DNA of 64,000 nucleotides from Oscillospiraceae bacterium (GTDB taxonomy: Bacteria; Bacillota; Clostridia; Oscillospirales; JAAYOS01). A program made the translations under genes and the position numbers. The DNA lies in assembly GCA_031264245.1 (NCBI GenBank), contig JAISEG010000005.1, forward strand, positions 124,001 to 188,000, read 5' to 3'. Of the stretch, positions 32,990-41,579 are shown in pieces; position 1 is the first letter of the stretch; each line of letters begins with the position of its first letter. The notes under the pieces are model-generated. The model did not search any database and had not been told where the DNA came from. It saw only the letters and a list, made by a program, of their open reading frames with translations.

Positions 32990-33946
32990 TTAATTCCAAC
33001 CACACTGTATTGTAGTAATCGTCGCTGGCATACCGATAATCTGGACGTCAAACTTCAGGCTTGTTTCTACGTATGTGGACGCGTTATGAATCCTAAAACT
33101 AAACTCCCACCCCGCATCGAGATATATCTCAACTGTGTTGTTAAATCCCGGTCTGAATTCAGCCGCTGCAATCCTTGTCGGGAGATTCGAAGTTGGTATT
33201 TTACGCATTGGTTGAGTATGAAATCCGCTTTGGTTAAGAGAACCGCGAAAATTAAATGTTTCGACCAGAGCGGCGCGTTTTCCATCTTTACCGATAACTT
33301 TATAAAAGTCATATCTGCCAAGCAGATATTCGACCATGCGTTCTGCCATGACAGAGCCATGCGTTTCGTAACTTCTGCGTATCTCATCAAGGAATGCTGT
33401 CAACAGGGGAATATATACATCTTTCTCTTTAGCGGGCAAATCACGCCATTTGGCGCCGGCGCATTTCGCCTCATCTAAATATCCAAAGACAGGAGCAACA
33501 TCATCCCAGTATTGCCGCGAACAAGGTATGCCGAACCATTTTTCACCGAAATCAAGGTTCTTTGCTAATCTGCTGTGTTTTACCGCTTCATGATTATGCT
33601 TGATGCTCAACCCGATTTCCCACTGTATACTGCGTCGAATGATTAACAAATCGCGGACATCTCCAACTTTGCCTTCTTGATCAGTTTGAATTTTCAACTC
33701 TAAGAGATCATTCCCATCTTCGGCAATGAGCGGTTCTAACTCAAAGATGGTTGCTACACCAGCGTAAGCGCTGGCATTAAGCCACTCTTTCAATCTATCC
33801 GTCATCGTTTCCCAAGCACGAAGCGCCGCATGGAAGCTGCTGTTATGTACAACACTAACAGCACGGAGCTTACTTATTTCCCGTTCAAGACACATCAGAC
33901 AAGCAAACTCAAACGCCCGGCCCTGGTCATTGCTTAATGTGCTCAT
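32990..33946 (-). CDS. HaeIII-like type II restriction endonuclease
   Basis: This 318-residue protein resembles the HaeIII restriction endonuclease family, starting MSTLSNDQGRAFEFACLMCL. A charged central part (LELKIQTDQEGKVGDVRDLLI, near residue 100) contains acidic and lysine residues suitable for a metal-dependent nuclease core. It lies 13 bases after the stop of a methyltransferase that closely resembles M.HaeIII, which is the main support for the assignment. By family it should cut GGCC. GGGAG precedes the ATG at 33946. Codon use is more AT-rich than the flanks. Confidence 0.8.
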   Translation of the reverse strand: MSTLSNDQGRAFEFACLMCLEREISKLRAVSVVHNSSFHAALRAWETMTDRLKEWLNASAYAGVATIFELEPLIAEDGNDLLELKIQTDQEGKVGDVRDLLIIRRSIQWEIGLSIKHNHEAVKHSRLAKNLDFGEKWFGIPCSRQYWDDVAPVFGYLDEAKCAGAKWRDLPAKEKDVYIPLLTAFLDEIRRSYETHGSVMAERMVEYLLGRYDFYKVIGKDGKRAALVETFNFRGSLNQSGFHTQPMRKIPTSNLPTRIAAAEFRPGFNNTVEIYLDAGWEFSFRIHNASTYVETSLKFDVQIIGMPATITTIQCGWN

Positions 33947-33959
33947 ATTATTCTCCCGG

Positions 33960-34985
33960 TCAGGCGTTTACAGTTTTTAATAAGACTGTTTTATCTGATG
34001 ATAATGCTGCTTTAAGAGCTTTTTTAATTGCTTTTGCGACTTCATAAGCGAGGTTTACAGGCACAGCGTTTCCGATCATTTTGTAGCCGTCATCGAGGTC
34101 GCGGTAACAGAAGACAAAATCATCCGGGAAACCCTGTACCCTTGCGCATTCGCGTACAGTTAAACGCCGATAAAGATGTTCGCATCCCTCGACAAACTTA
34201 TTCAGATTTTTTTCTACCTTCGGCATAACGGGAGCCTGCGGGTGAAGCTGGCATTGTCTGCCTGAAGCTTGAACTGTAAACGCCGGTTCATCCCATTGGC
34301 GCACTCTGTTTCGGCTCATAAAAATTGTTGAGAATGCACCCGTATAATACTCGTGGTTGGGGATTGCGCACGCATCCCCGTTGGTTTTGTTTTTGGGCAG
34401 CGCAGCAATAGGATTATCTTTCAAATCAAAAATAATATCCTTGAAAACTAACCGTTGTTTTAAGGGCTCAGGAGGTGTAAAGCCGATCCCTAAATCCTTT
34501 CTGAAACCGACATAAAATACACGCTTTCTGTCCTGCGCTACACCATAATCACTGGCGTTAAGCAAAAAGATATGTACATCATATCCGGCTGCGTCAAATT
34601 GCGACACGATTCCTTCAACGGCTTCGTTGTGACGTTGAGCCATCATTCCTTTTACATTTTCAGCAAGGAAGAACGCAGGTTGCTTGTCTTTCAATATTCG
34701 AATGTACTCATAAAACAACTTTCCTCTGGGATCATTTATACCGCGAAGCGAACCCGCTTCACTCCAGCTCTGACATGGAGGACCGCCGATAATTCCTTCG
34801 CAGTCGGGAAATGCGGATGAGTCAATTTTACATATATCGCCGCGAATGAGCGGTGTGCTGTGATTCTTTTCGTAGGTCTCCCAGATACTCGGGTCATATT
34901 CGTTTGCCGCCGCTATATTGAAACCAGCTTTTTCAAATCCGAGGTCTAAGCCTCCCGCCCCCGAGAATAGGCTGATGAGATTCAC
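33960..34985 (-). CDS. C5-cytosine DNA methyltransferase, HaeIII-like (GGCC)
   Basis: DNA cytosine-C5 methyltransferases add a methyl group to a specific cytosine using SAM. The 341-residue protein follows M.HaeIII almost throughout as I remember that sequence: motif [16 protein letters not shown], catalytic [12 protein letters not shown] with Cys71 at the same position as in M.HaeIII, motif [12 protein letters not shown], target-recognition stretch [20 protein letters not shown], and the C-terminal [17 protein letters not shown] chose the GTG at 34985, with GGAGG eight bases upstream, giving the same N-terminus as M.HaeIII; an ATG at 34991 is the alternative. It protects host GGCC sites from the endonuclease. 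Confidence 0.95.
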   Translation of the reverse strand: MNLISLFSGAGGLDLGFEKAGFNIAAANEYDPSIWETYEKNHSTPLIRGDICKIDSSAFPDCEGIIGGPPCQSWSEAGSLRGINDPRGKLFYEYIRILKDKQPAFFLAENVKGMMAQRHNEAVEGIVSQFDAAGYDVHIFLLNASDYGVAQDRKRVFYVGFRKDLGIGFTPPEPLKQRLVFKDIIFDLKDNPIAALPKNKTNGDACAIPNHEYYTGAFSTIFMSRNRVRQWDEPAFTVQASGRQCQLHPQAPVMPKVEKNLNKFVEGCEHLYRRLTVRECARVQGFPDDFVFCYRDLDDGYKMIGNAVPVNLAYEVAKAIKKALKAALSSDKTVLLKTVNA

Positions 34986-35154
34986 GGACATTTCCTCCAA
35001 TCATATATATGGACATACGAAATCTATTTTACATATCATACTATATTTCGAGCAAATAATCAAATGCCAATTTATCAGTCTTTTTGCCTTTTTGTTACAT
35101 ATGGCGGCATTCCCGCATATCATATATCAGTATTAAAGAAGGACGGTTATAAAT

Positions 35155-36435
35155 ATGATAATACATGTTGTTTCGGCAGGCGAAAGCGTATATTCGATAT
35201 CCAGGGCGTACGGAGTCTCCCCCGAGCGTATAATAATAAACAATGACCTGAGAAATCCTGACAGGCTTGTCATCGGACAAACCCTTGTTATCCTCTATCC
35301 CGCCGAGGTCTATGTGGTGAAGCCGGGAGATTCGCTGTATCTGATCTCGAAAAAGCTCGGCGTGCCGGTAAGGCAGCTTCTCCAGCTGAACCCGCAGGTG
35401 TCCTACAGGGGGATAATCTACCCAGGAGAGGAGCTTTGGATCCGCTACACCGACGAAAAGAAGGGGAACATAGCAATCAACGGCTACGCCTATCCCCATA
35501 TCGACAGAGTCACTCTTAGACGCACCCTTCCCTTCCTTACATATTTGAGCATATTCGCGTACGGGTTCAGCGCGGACGGAAATTTATCCTCTATTGCCGA
35601 CCAGGAGCTTATAGACGAGGCTATAGAGTACGGCGTCGCTCCGCTGATGGTTATTTCGGCGATGGACGAATACGGCGTCTTTTCAAATGAGCTTGCGAGC
35701 CTCATGCTGAACAACGAAACGGTGAAATGGGCGCTCATCGAAAGCATAGTGCGGCACGCCAAAAGCAAGGGCTACGCCGGAGTCGACGTCGATTTCGAAT
35801 TTATAAACGCCTCGGACATGGACGCCTTCGCACTGTTCGTGAGGGAGCTCCGCAGCAGATGCGCCGAGGAGGGACTTGTCGTGTTTGTGGCTCTGGCGCC
35901 AAAGACTTCCGCGGACCAACCCGGGCAGCTGTACGAGGGTCACGATTACAGGGCGCTGGGAGCCGCTGCGGACCGGGTGCTGCTGATGACCTACGAGTGG
36001 GGCTATACCTACGGACCGCCTCTTGCCGTCTCCCCGATAAACGGCGTACGCGGGGTTATTGAATATGCCGTCACCGAAATACCCCCGCGCAAAATACTGA
36101 TGGGCATGTCCAATTACGGATACGACTGGCCGCTCCCCTACGTGCGGGGAGAAACCCGGGCGAGGGGGATCGGCAATGTGCAGGCGGTTGATATCGCCGC
36201 GGAAAATGGCGCAGAAATAAAATATGACGAGGTCTCCCAGGCGCCGTTTTTTAACTATTACAGCAGCGAGGGGCAGCCGCATATCGTATGGTTTGAGGAC
36301 GCAAGGAGCATAAACGCAAGGACTCAGCTTGTCCCCGAGTTCGGCTTATATGGTATGGGGTTTTGGAATATAATGCGCTTCTTCCCCCAAAGCTGGCTTG
36401 TTATAAACTCACAGTTTAATATTATTACTGTATGA
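35155..36435 (+). CDS. LysM-GH18 protein, SleL/YaaH-like spore cortex hydrolase
   Basis: The 426-residue protein has two N-terminal LysM repeats (about 1-48 and 51-96) that bind peptidoglycan, then a GH18 barrel with the catalytic motif YAGVDVDFEF (Glu215). SleL and YaaH are N-acetylglucosaminidases that degrade cortex peptidoglycan in germinating spores. There is no signal peptide, as in that family. AAGGACGG plus eight bases precedes the ATG, the same leader as the SGNH hydrolase at 31.9 kb. The HaeIII-like system lies between these two genes. Confidence 0.92.
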   Translation: MIIHVVSAGESVYSISRAYGVSPERIIINNDLRNPDRLVIGQTLVILYPAEVYVVKPGDSLYLISKKLGVPVRQLLQLNPQVSYRGIIYPGEELWIRYTDEKKGNIAINGYAYPHIDRVTLRRTLPFLTYLSIFAYGFSADGNLSSIADQELIDEAIEYGVAPLMVISAMDEYGVFSNELASLMLNNETVKWALIESIVRHAKSKGYAGVDVDFEFINASDMDAFALFVRELRSRCAEEGLVVFVALAPKTSADQPGQLYEGHDYRALGAAADRVLLMTYEWGYTYGPPLAVSPINGVRGVIEYAVTEIPPRKILMGMSNYGYDWPLPYVRGETRARGIGNVQAVDIAAENGAEIKYDEVSQAPFFNYYSSEGQPHIVWFEDARSINARTQLVPEFGLYGMGFWNIMRFFPQSWLVINSQFNIITV

Positions 36436-36473
36436 TACTGACATTTACAAAAACCGCAAGGCTGTGGCAAAAC

Positions 36474-36514
36474 GGCGCGATGCAATGCCGCCTCCGGCGG
36501 CATTGCATCGCGCC
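36474..36514. repeat. GGCGCGATG palindrome, REP-like
   Basis: Perfect 19-bp arms with a three-base loop (GGCGCGATGCAATGCCGCC and complement), flanked by CTACA. It is related to the GTAGGGGCG-type palindromes at 3.74 and 37.38 kb. It may also terminate the SleL-like gene. Confidence 0.6.
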
Positions 36515-36545
36515 CTACATGATGTACTGCGTCGATTCTTTTTTG

Positions 36546-37331
36546 CTATATCCTGACAAACTCCGGTGTTCGTTTGTGAAACAGGCATATGCTGTCGAAG
36601 CCCGCGCTTTTCGCAAGCTCGAAGCCGTCAGCTATACGAAATCCAACCTTCTCCCGCACATGGCAGTCGGAGCCCACCGTAATTATCCTGCCGCCCATGA
36701 GCCTATACCTCCTCACAACCTCGTACGGCGGCAAGGTCTCGCTCATCGCAAGCCCAAGTCCGGAGGTGTTTATCTCTATTCCCTTCCCCCTGCTTATAAT
36801 TATGTCCAGTATCTCGCTGATACGGTCGTCATACTCCGCCCTCCACCGGACCGGAATATATCTTTTGGGGTAGGTTATATGTCCGAGTACATCGAAGTCG
36901 CTTTTCTCCGCGTGCAGGGCAAGCTCGGTAAAATATCTGCTCCAGAGGCTTTCCCTGTCCGCCTCCATATCCGACATAAAAAAGAAATCAGGTCCGCCCG
37001 CCAAATTATGCAGCGAGCCGATAACGAAATCAAGCCTGCCGTCCTCCAGCGTTTCGCGGGCAAGCTCTCTATTTTGCTGCTCCTGCCCAAGCTCGACCCC
37101 GAAATTAATTTTTATCCTGTCGCCGTATCTGTCCCTTGCCGCGAGCAGCTCATCAAAGGCGGCGTCACGAAGGAAGTCGTAAGGCGCGCCCTCCCAACCG
37201 TTGACGTCACAGTGATCGGTGATATACAGCTCCTTTATCCCCTTTTCTATCGCGGCGGCGCAGTAATCCTCCAGCACTCCCTCCGAATCCGGAGATATGT
37301 GGGTGTGCATATGCATATCGGCTAAATACAC
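36546..37331 (-). CDS. PHP-domain phosphatase (histidinol-phosphatase-like)
   Basis: PHP enzymes are metal-dependent phosphoesterases; HisJ-type members hydrolyse histidinol phosphate in histidine synthesis. The 261-residue protein starts LADMHMHTHISPDSEG with the metal-binding His pair, and has the conserved ITDHCDVNG, FGVELGQEQQN, IGSLHNL, HITYPKRY and VGSDCHV. Histidinol-phosphatase is the best match, but other his genes are absent here. The start is a GTG (37331) with GAGGAGG six bases upstream. The longer frame upstream crosses GTAGGGGCG repeats and is not coding. Confidence 0.86.
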   Translation of the reverse strand: MYLADMHMHTHISPDSEGVLEDYCAAAIEKGIKELYITDHCDVNGWEGAPYDFLRDAAFDELLAARDRYGDRIKINFGVELGQEQQNRELARETLEDGRLDFVIGSLHNLAGGPDFFFMSDMEADRESLWSRYFTELALHAEKSDFDVLGHITYPKRYIPVRWRAEYDDRISEILDIIISRGKGIEINTSGLGLAMSETLPPYEVVRRYRLMGGRIITVGSDCHVREKVGFRIADGFELAKSAGFDSICLFHKRTPEFVRI

Positions 37332-37383
37332 GGCGGTCCTCCTCAACGCGTCACATAGTGTCTTCATTACAAAGCCGGAAAAT

Positions 37384-37463
37384 TGCGGACGACCAATGGT
37401 CGCCCCTACAAAAAACGCTGTGCTTCCAAGGATTCGTGTAGGGGCGCGCACTGCGCGTCCGTA
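37384..37463. repeat. Pair of facing GTAGGGGCG palindromes
   Basis: Two elements lie head to head. One reads TGTAGGGGCGACCATTGG on the minus strand (37384-37410); the other TGTAGGGGCGCGCACTGCGC on the plus strand (37437-37461). Each contains its own small palindrome (ACCATTGGT-like and GCGC-AC-TGCGC). Similar GTAGGGGCG repeats are common in clostridial intergenic regions. Confidence 0.65.
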
Positions 37464-37520
37464 AAAATGGTTCATTTTCGACAGCCAGATTTAATTATTC
37501 TTCAGATAAAAAATCAGCTG

Positions 37521-39371
37521 CTAAAACGGCCAGGACGGGAACCAGGCAAGAAATATCCTGTAGTACCAGTTTGCCGTGTATATCCCGGACAGCACCGGAT
37601 AGAAGAGGGCAAACAGTCCGACCGCTCCGCCGGTGAGGGCGTATGAATACTTCCTCTTTTCAGGCGCGATATCCATAAAGCGGTTTATTGTCCAGCACAG
37701 CGCCAGCACGAGGAAAATTACCGACGGGAAATAGTGGTACGCAAAGGTGCAGCGTGAAATCAGGGTCCATGGGACAAGCTGGGACAGATATCCTATTACG
37801 ATAAAAAGGGCAAGCTTATCCCCCTTTTTCATAAAGAGCCTTACCGCAAGACCTGCAACCGAGATAAGCCCCGCCCAGCTTACCACCGGATTTTGCCATG
37901 ACGCAAACGAGGAGGTCATGCCGTCCCCAAAGCTTCTGTAATACAGTATCGGACGCCCGTCAAAAATCCACATCCACCATTTGGATTCGTACGGGTGCGA
38001 GTCGGTGACCCCGTTGTGGTACTTAAACATGTCGATCTGGTTGTTCCAGACAAGCTGCAACGACAACGGCTCTCCCATTCCCCTCGCGAACAGATAGTAG
38101 CTGAAGTAGTATATCGCCCCGGCCGCGGCCACAAAGAACAGCACGCTTGCCAGGAGGAGCTTTAGGAGCCGCCTCCAGTATTCCCCCATCCTGCGCTCCC
38201 GCGAATATGCCCGTCCCTGCGAGATGATATAGATGGCGTAGATTGCCACCAGCCCAATCGCCGCGTAAAAGCAGGTCCACTTCGACGCTATTCCAAGCCC
38301 GAAGCTTATCCCGCACAGCGCCAGCGGTATCAGCTGCTTTCTGAACGGTCCGTCAAAGTCGGAGGACACAAACAGGTACATAAAGAAGTACATCAATATG
38401 GTGAAAAACACCCCGTAGGTGTCTATCGTCGATATCCTCGTCTGCACATAGTGCATAAAGTCGAAGGAAAACAGCAGTGTCCCAAGCACGGCGACCGCCG
38501 TCTTGCCAAACAGCTTTTTTATAAAGACGTACATGACCGGAACCATCAGCACCCCGAAGAGGACGCCGATAAACCGCCAGCCAAACGGATTCATTCCGAA
38601 TATTGATATTCCGACGCCTATCAGCACCTTCCCCAGAGGGGGGTGGGTGGTCTCATACGGCCGCGTGCCCTCGAGGAATTCATACGCGGTGCGCGCGTGA
38701 TATATCTCGTCGAAGTACGCTGAGTTCAGATAGCTGGACTCAGCGGGAACAAGCTCCTGCTCGTCAAAAAGCGCGCTTAGTCCGCCGGTATCCAAAAAAC
38801 CGCCCGGGTCAAGCCGGCCGTTTGAATCGGAAAAGGAAATCTCACCCAGCTCCATGGGAGCGGACAGCGCCGTGATTTTAACGTATCTGGCGGAATCTAT
38901 CCATGTCCAAAGCGTCAGCCAGTGAAATGTAGTTGCGTGATCCTGCTGCATTACCACAGGCTCGTTCCAGCTGTATCCATCGGTCGAAACGGAAAAATTG
39001 TAACCCTTTTCGTTGTGTTGGTTTCCCGTGTAGTAGTCGACCTTCAAAAGCTCCCTTTCCTCGCCCAGGTCGATAACAATTTCCCTCTTGTCCGAGGTAA
39101 AGCGGTAGAGGGATTCAGGCGCGGCGTTATCGCCGAGTCCCGTAAAAGCTACCACAGCATAGACCGCCGTGATAAGCAGCAGAATGGGGGCGTCCGCGCG
39201 TGAAAGCTTAAAGGGCTTTGGAAAACGCGCGGGCGCGGGGAGCGGTTTTTGCTTGTTTTCGTTTTCATGCTCCCTTTCCGCCTTGTAATACTTGATAAAA
39301 TATATTGCTATCAGGACCAAGGCAGCCGCGGGCAGTAAATATACGGAGTAATTGTAAAAGAAACTGGCCAT
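37521..39371 (-). CDS. PMT-family protein mannosyltransferase-like glycosyltransferase with inserted beta-sandwich
   Basis: The 616-residue membrane protein resembles protein O-mannosyltransferases (GT39), which transfer mannose from a polyprenyl phosphate to Ser/Thr. It has the catalytic-loop motif FDEIYHARTAYEFLEG near residue 225 with its DE pair, THPPLGKVLIGVG near 243 and about ten membrane helices. Between the first two helices (residues 1-75) and the catalytic loop lies an extra domain (about 90-195) with IVIDLGEERELLKVDYYTG and ARYVKITALSAPMELGEISF, like a discoidin/F5-8C beta-sandwich. The C-terminal IFLAWFPSWPF is short. GGAGA precedes the ATG. Target proteins are unknown. Confidence 0.85.
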   Translation of the reverse strand: MASFFYNYSVYLLPAAALVLIAIYFIKYYKAEREHENENKQKPLPAPARFPKPFKLSRADAPILLLITAVYAVVAFTGLGDNAAPESLYRFTSDKREIVIDLGEERELLKVDYYTGNQHNEKGYNFSVSTDGYSWNEPVVMQQDHATTFHWLTLWTWIDSARYVKITALSAPMELGEISFSDSNGRLDPGGFLDTGGLSALFDEQELVPAESSYLNSAYFDEIYHARTAYEFLEGTRPYETTHPPLGKVLIGVGISIFGMNPFGWRFIGVLFGVLMVPVMYVFIKKLFGKTAVAVLGTLLFSFDFMHYVQTRISTIDTYGVFFTILMYFFMYLFVSSDFDGPFRKQLIPLALCGISFGLGIASKWTCFYAAIGLVAIYAIYIISQGRAYSRERRMGEYWRRLLKLLLASVLFFVAAAGAIYYFSYYLFARGMGEPLSLQLVWNNQIDMFKYHNGVTDSHPYESKWWMWIFDGRPILYYRSFGDGMTSSFASWQNPVVSWAGLISVAGLAVRLFMKKGDKLALFIVIGYLSQLVPWTLISRCTFAYHYFPSVIFLVLALCWTINRFMDIAPEKRKYSYALTGGAVGLFALFYPVLSGIYTANWYYRIFLAWFPSWPF

Positions 39372-39389
39372 AATGTCTCCTGTTACCTG

Positions 39390-39493
39390 AAAATTAGGTT
39401 AAAATATCAATTTTAATGAACCTCCCCCCACCGCAGAGCCGTAGGACATTGTACCCGGGTTCATTTGAATCATTGACATTTTAACCTAATTTT
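39390..39493. repeat. Fold-back element between bioY and the mannosyltransferase gene
   Basis: Outer arms of 16 bp (AAAATTAGGTTAAAAT at 39390-39405, complement at 39478-39493) and inner arms of 8 bp (AATGAACC, GGTTCATT) surround a C-rich loop of about 35 bases. It could be a terminator for bioY, a structured leader of the mannosyltransferase gene, or a small mobile fold-back. No known riboswitch matches. Confidence 0.5.
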
Positions 39494-39540
39494 ATAAAAA
39501 GAGCAACACCAATTTCGCGGCGGACGGCGCGCGCCGCGCG

Positions 39541-40095
39541 CTACCGGCTGTTCACCTGCGTAAACCGCACCACTGGCTTTAGCTTTACCGAAAGCAGCGC
39601 CACCGCCGCCACCTTTAACGCGTCGCCGGGAATAAAGAGAACCATTCCGGAGTACAGCGCCGCGGATATGCTCATTTCCACACCCGAAACATAGTTGACT
39701 ATCATCCAGAGATATGGTACACCTATTAGGTAGAGAACGGCATACCCGCATACCGTGGCTATCACCGCGCCTTTTACGCCGTCTATTTTTTTCGATATTA
39801 CCCCGATAACTATCACGGTCGGGATACTCGCAAGCAAAAATCCGAAGGTGGGCTGAAATATGTATCCAAAGCCGCCCCCCTTTGTAAATATGGGCAGCCC
39901 GAAAAGCCCCAGCAAAAGATAGATAAGCTGGCTTGCCGCGCCAAGCTTCGGTCCGATAAGCACCCCTGCCGCCGCGATAAACATGGTTTGAGCCGTTATC
40001 GGAGCGGGCCACATGGGTATTTTTATGAACGCTCCGATAGCTGTTAGCGCGGCGAACAGGCCGCAGAGTATAAGCGGTTTAATTTTGTTTCTCAA
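39541..40095 (-). CDS. bioY: BioY biotin transporter substrate-binding subunit
   Basis: BioY is the membrane S-component of ECF-type biotin uptake. The 184-residue protein has about six helices and the family features PMWPAPITAQTMFI near residue 28, GPKLGAASQLIYLLLGLFGLP and GGGFGYIFQPTFGFLLAS near 75. The start is likely TTG (40095) with AAGGG six bases upstream, or another TTG six bases earlier; no ATG is available nearby. The biotin repressor operator overlaps the promoter, and birA is divergent. Confidence 0.93.
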   Translation of the reverse strand: MRNKIKPLILCGLFAALTAIGAFIKIPMWPAPITAQTMFIAAAGVLIGPKLGAASQLIYLLLGLFGLPIFTKGGGFGYIFQPTFGFLLASIPTVIVIGVISKKIDGVKGAVIATVCGYAVLYLIGVPYLWMIVNYVSGVEMSISAALYSGMVLFIPGDALKVAAVALLSVKLKPVVRFTQVNSR

Positions 40096-40157
40096 TGTCA
40101 ACCCTTCTTTCTTATTTGGTTGACATTGATGTTATCACAGGCGTATACTTTTGTAAA
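40094..40157 (-). promoter_or_regulatory. bioY promoter with BirA operator
   Basis: On the minus strand TTTACA (complement of 40152-40157) and TAACAT (40129-40134) are spaced by 17 bases, with TG one base before the -10 box. Immediately downstream the palindrome AATGTCAACC-N14-GGTTGACATT (40094-40103, 40118-40127) matches the BirA operator pattern of Firmicutes. The box lies over the expected transcription start and the bioY ribosome-binding site, so biotin-loaded BirA should repress bioY. Confidence 0.8.
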
Positions 40158-40196
40158 GAAAAATTTTTTCAAATATAGATGAAACGGGAGGGTCAC

Positions 40197-41165
40197 ATGT
40201 CCAAAGCTCAAATACTACAGGAGCTGCTTGCCGGTCCCGTATCAGGCGGCAGTCTCAGCAAAAGGCTGGGTATCAGCAGAACGGCGGTGTGGAAGGCGGT
40301 GGAGCTGCTCCGGGCGGACGGCTTTGAGATAGCCTCTCTGCCCTCGAAGGGGTATCAGCTCGTCTCCGTGCCCGACATATTGCTCCCGGAGCTTATCGCG
40401 CCGGGGGGCTGGAGCGTCGTTGTGTATGACAGCGTCGATTCGACAAACAACGTGGCGAAATCCCTTGCCGACGGCGGCGCCCGCGACATGACCGCCGTTC
40501 TTGCTGACGTTCAGACAGGGGGGCGGGGGCGGTCAGGGAAGCAATTTATAAGCGAAAAGGGTCAGGGCATGTACCTCACCGTTATTCTGCGCCCGAAATC
40601 CGGGGCAAAGGACGTCTCCTTTGTCACCTCCCTTGCCGCTGTGGCCTCGAGACGGGCTGTAGAGAAGGTTTCCGGGCTGGACGCGAAAATTAAATGGACA
40701 AATGACCTTGTGATAAACAGGAAAAAAATATGCGGTATTCTCACCGAGCTTTCCATCGAGGCGGAAAGCGGAAGCATCCAGTATATGGTGATAGGCATTG
40801 GTATCAACTGCGCCAAGCTGAGCGCGGACTTTCCCCCCGAGCTTCGAAAAACCGTCACCTCTCTCGAGGATGAGGGGAAACCGGTAAAGCGGTACGAGCT
40901 TGCCCGCGCCGTTTTGGAGGAATTGTCGGCGTTTTTCTCGGACGGCGAGTTCACAGGCGATATTGCCGCGCTGCTCAGGGAGTACTCCGAAAACTGCATA
41001 ACTGTGGGTAAGGACGTCATGGTTTTGAGGGGAAATAAAACAAAATATGGAAGGGCGGAAGGAATCGACGACCGGTTCGCCCTTGTCGTCAGGTATGAAA
41101 ACGGAGAGACGGAGACCGTTTCCTCCGGCGAGGTGTCAGTTCGGGGAATGTACGGATATGTTTAA
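40197..41165 (+). CDS. birA: Bifunctional biotin ligase/biotin repressor BirA
   Basis: BirA attaches biotin to carboxylases and, as biotinyl-AMP complex, represses biotin genes. The 322-residue protein has an N-terminal winged helix (LSKRLGISRTAVWKAVELLR, residues 20-45), the ligase domain with DSTNNVAK near 85, the biotinyl-AMP loop GGRGRSGKQF near 115, KWTNDLVINRKKICGIL and the C-terminal SH3-like end. GGGAGG lies five bases before the ATG at 40197; six upstream in-frame codons are unlikely. The BirA box in the bioY promoter shows the regulatory circuit directly. Confidence 0.96.
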   Translation: MSKAQILQELLAGPVSGGSLSKRLGISRTAVWKAVELLRADGFEIASLPSKGYQLVSVPDILLPELIAPGGWSVVVYDSVDSTNNVAKSLADGGARDMTAVLADVQTGGRGRSGKQFISEKGQGMYLTVILRPKSGAKDVSFVTSLAAVASRRAVEKVSGLDAKIKWTNDLVINRKKICGILTELSIEAESGSIQYMVIGIGINCAKLSADFPPELRKTVTSLEDEGKPVKRYELARAVLEELSAFFSDGEFTGDIAALLREYSENCITVGKDVMVLRGNKTKYGRAEGIDDRFALVVRYENGETETVSSGEVSVRGMYGYV

Positions 41166-41579
41166 TACTAAAAACTGATATGCGATATCCCCCGGTAAAA
41201 TGTTATAGCGTTATTTTGTTAAATTGCTATAGTGTAATTATGACAAATTTCGACCAATAAATTTGTACATTTTTTATTATTATGAGACTTGATGTTTTTA
41301 AATAACTCTGGTATCATGATAAACGTGACATGTGGTTTGGTTGGGTAATTTTTGTAAGTTGTCCATACTCCATTTGTTTTTTCCCCTTTTCTATATCTCT
41401 CGGGCTGTACCTTAGTACAGTCCACTTTTTTTGTTGAAAAACGGTTTGCAGGTCTCCGTTATAATACAGTTATATTGCAGTCTTGATATATTTCAAAAAA
41501 TATGCTATGCTTGAGTAAATTAAAGTTACAATAATATTAAATGTGTATATATTCACCTGATGAAAGGAGGGCAAAAGCT
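41166..41579 (+). other. Gene-free region with two terminator-like hairpins
   Basis: ACAAATTT and AAATTTGT followed by ACATTTTTTATT (41243-41277) probably end birA. Further on GGGCTGTAC, four bases, GTACAGTCC and CTTTTTTTG (41402-41432) form a second terminator about 150 bases before the XRE gene; it may close a small RNA or act as attenuator. The remaining sequence is AT-rich with no convincing coding frame. Confidence 0.5.

Noticed and set aside
41219-41425. Small minus-strand ORF between birA and the XRE gene
   Set aside because: Low-complexity AT-rich translation, no ribosome-binding site, and terminator-like hairpins run through it.
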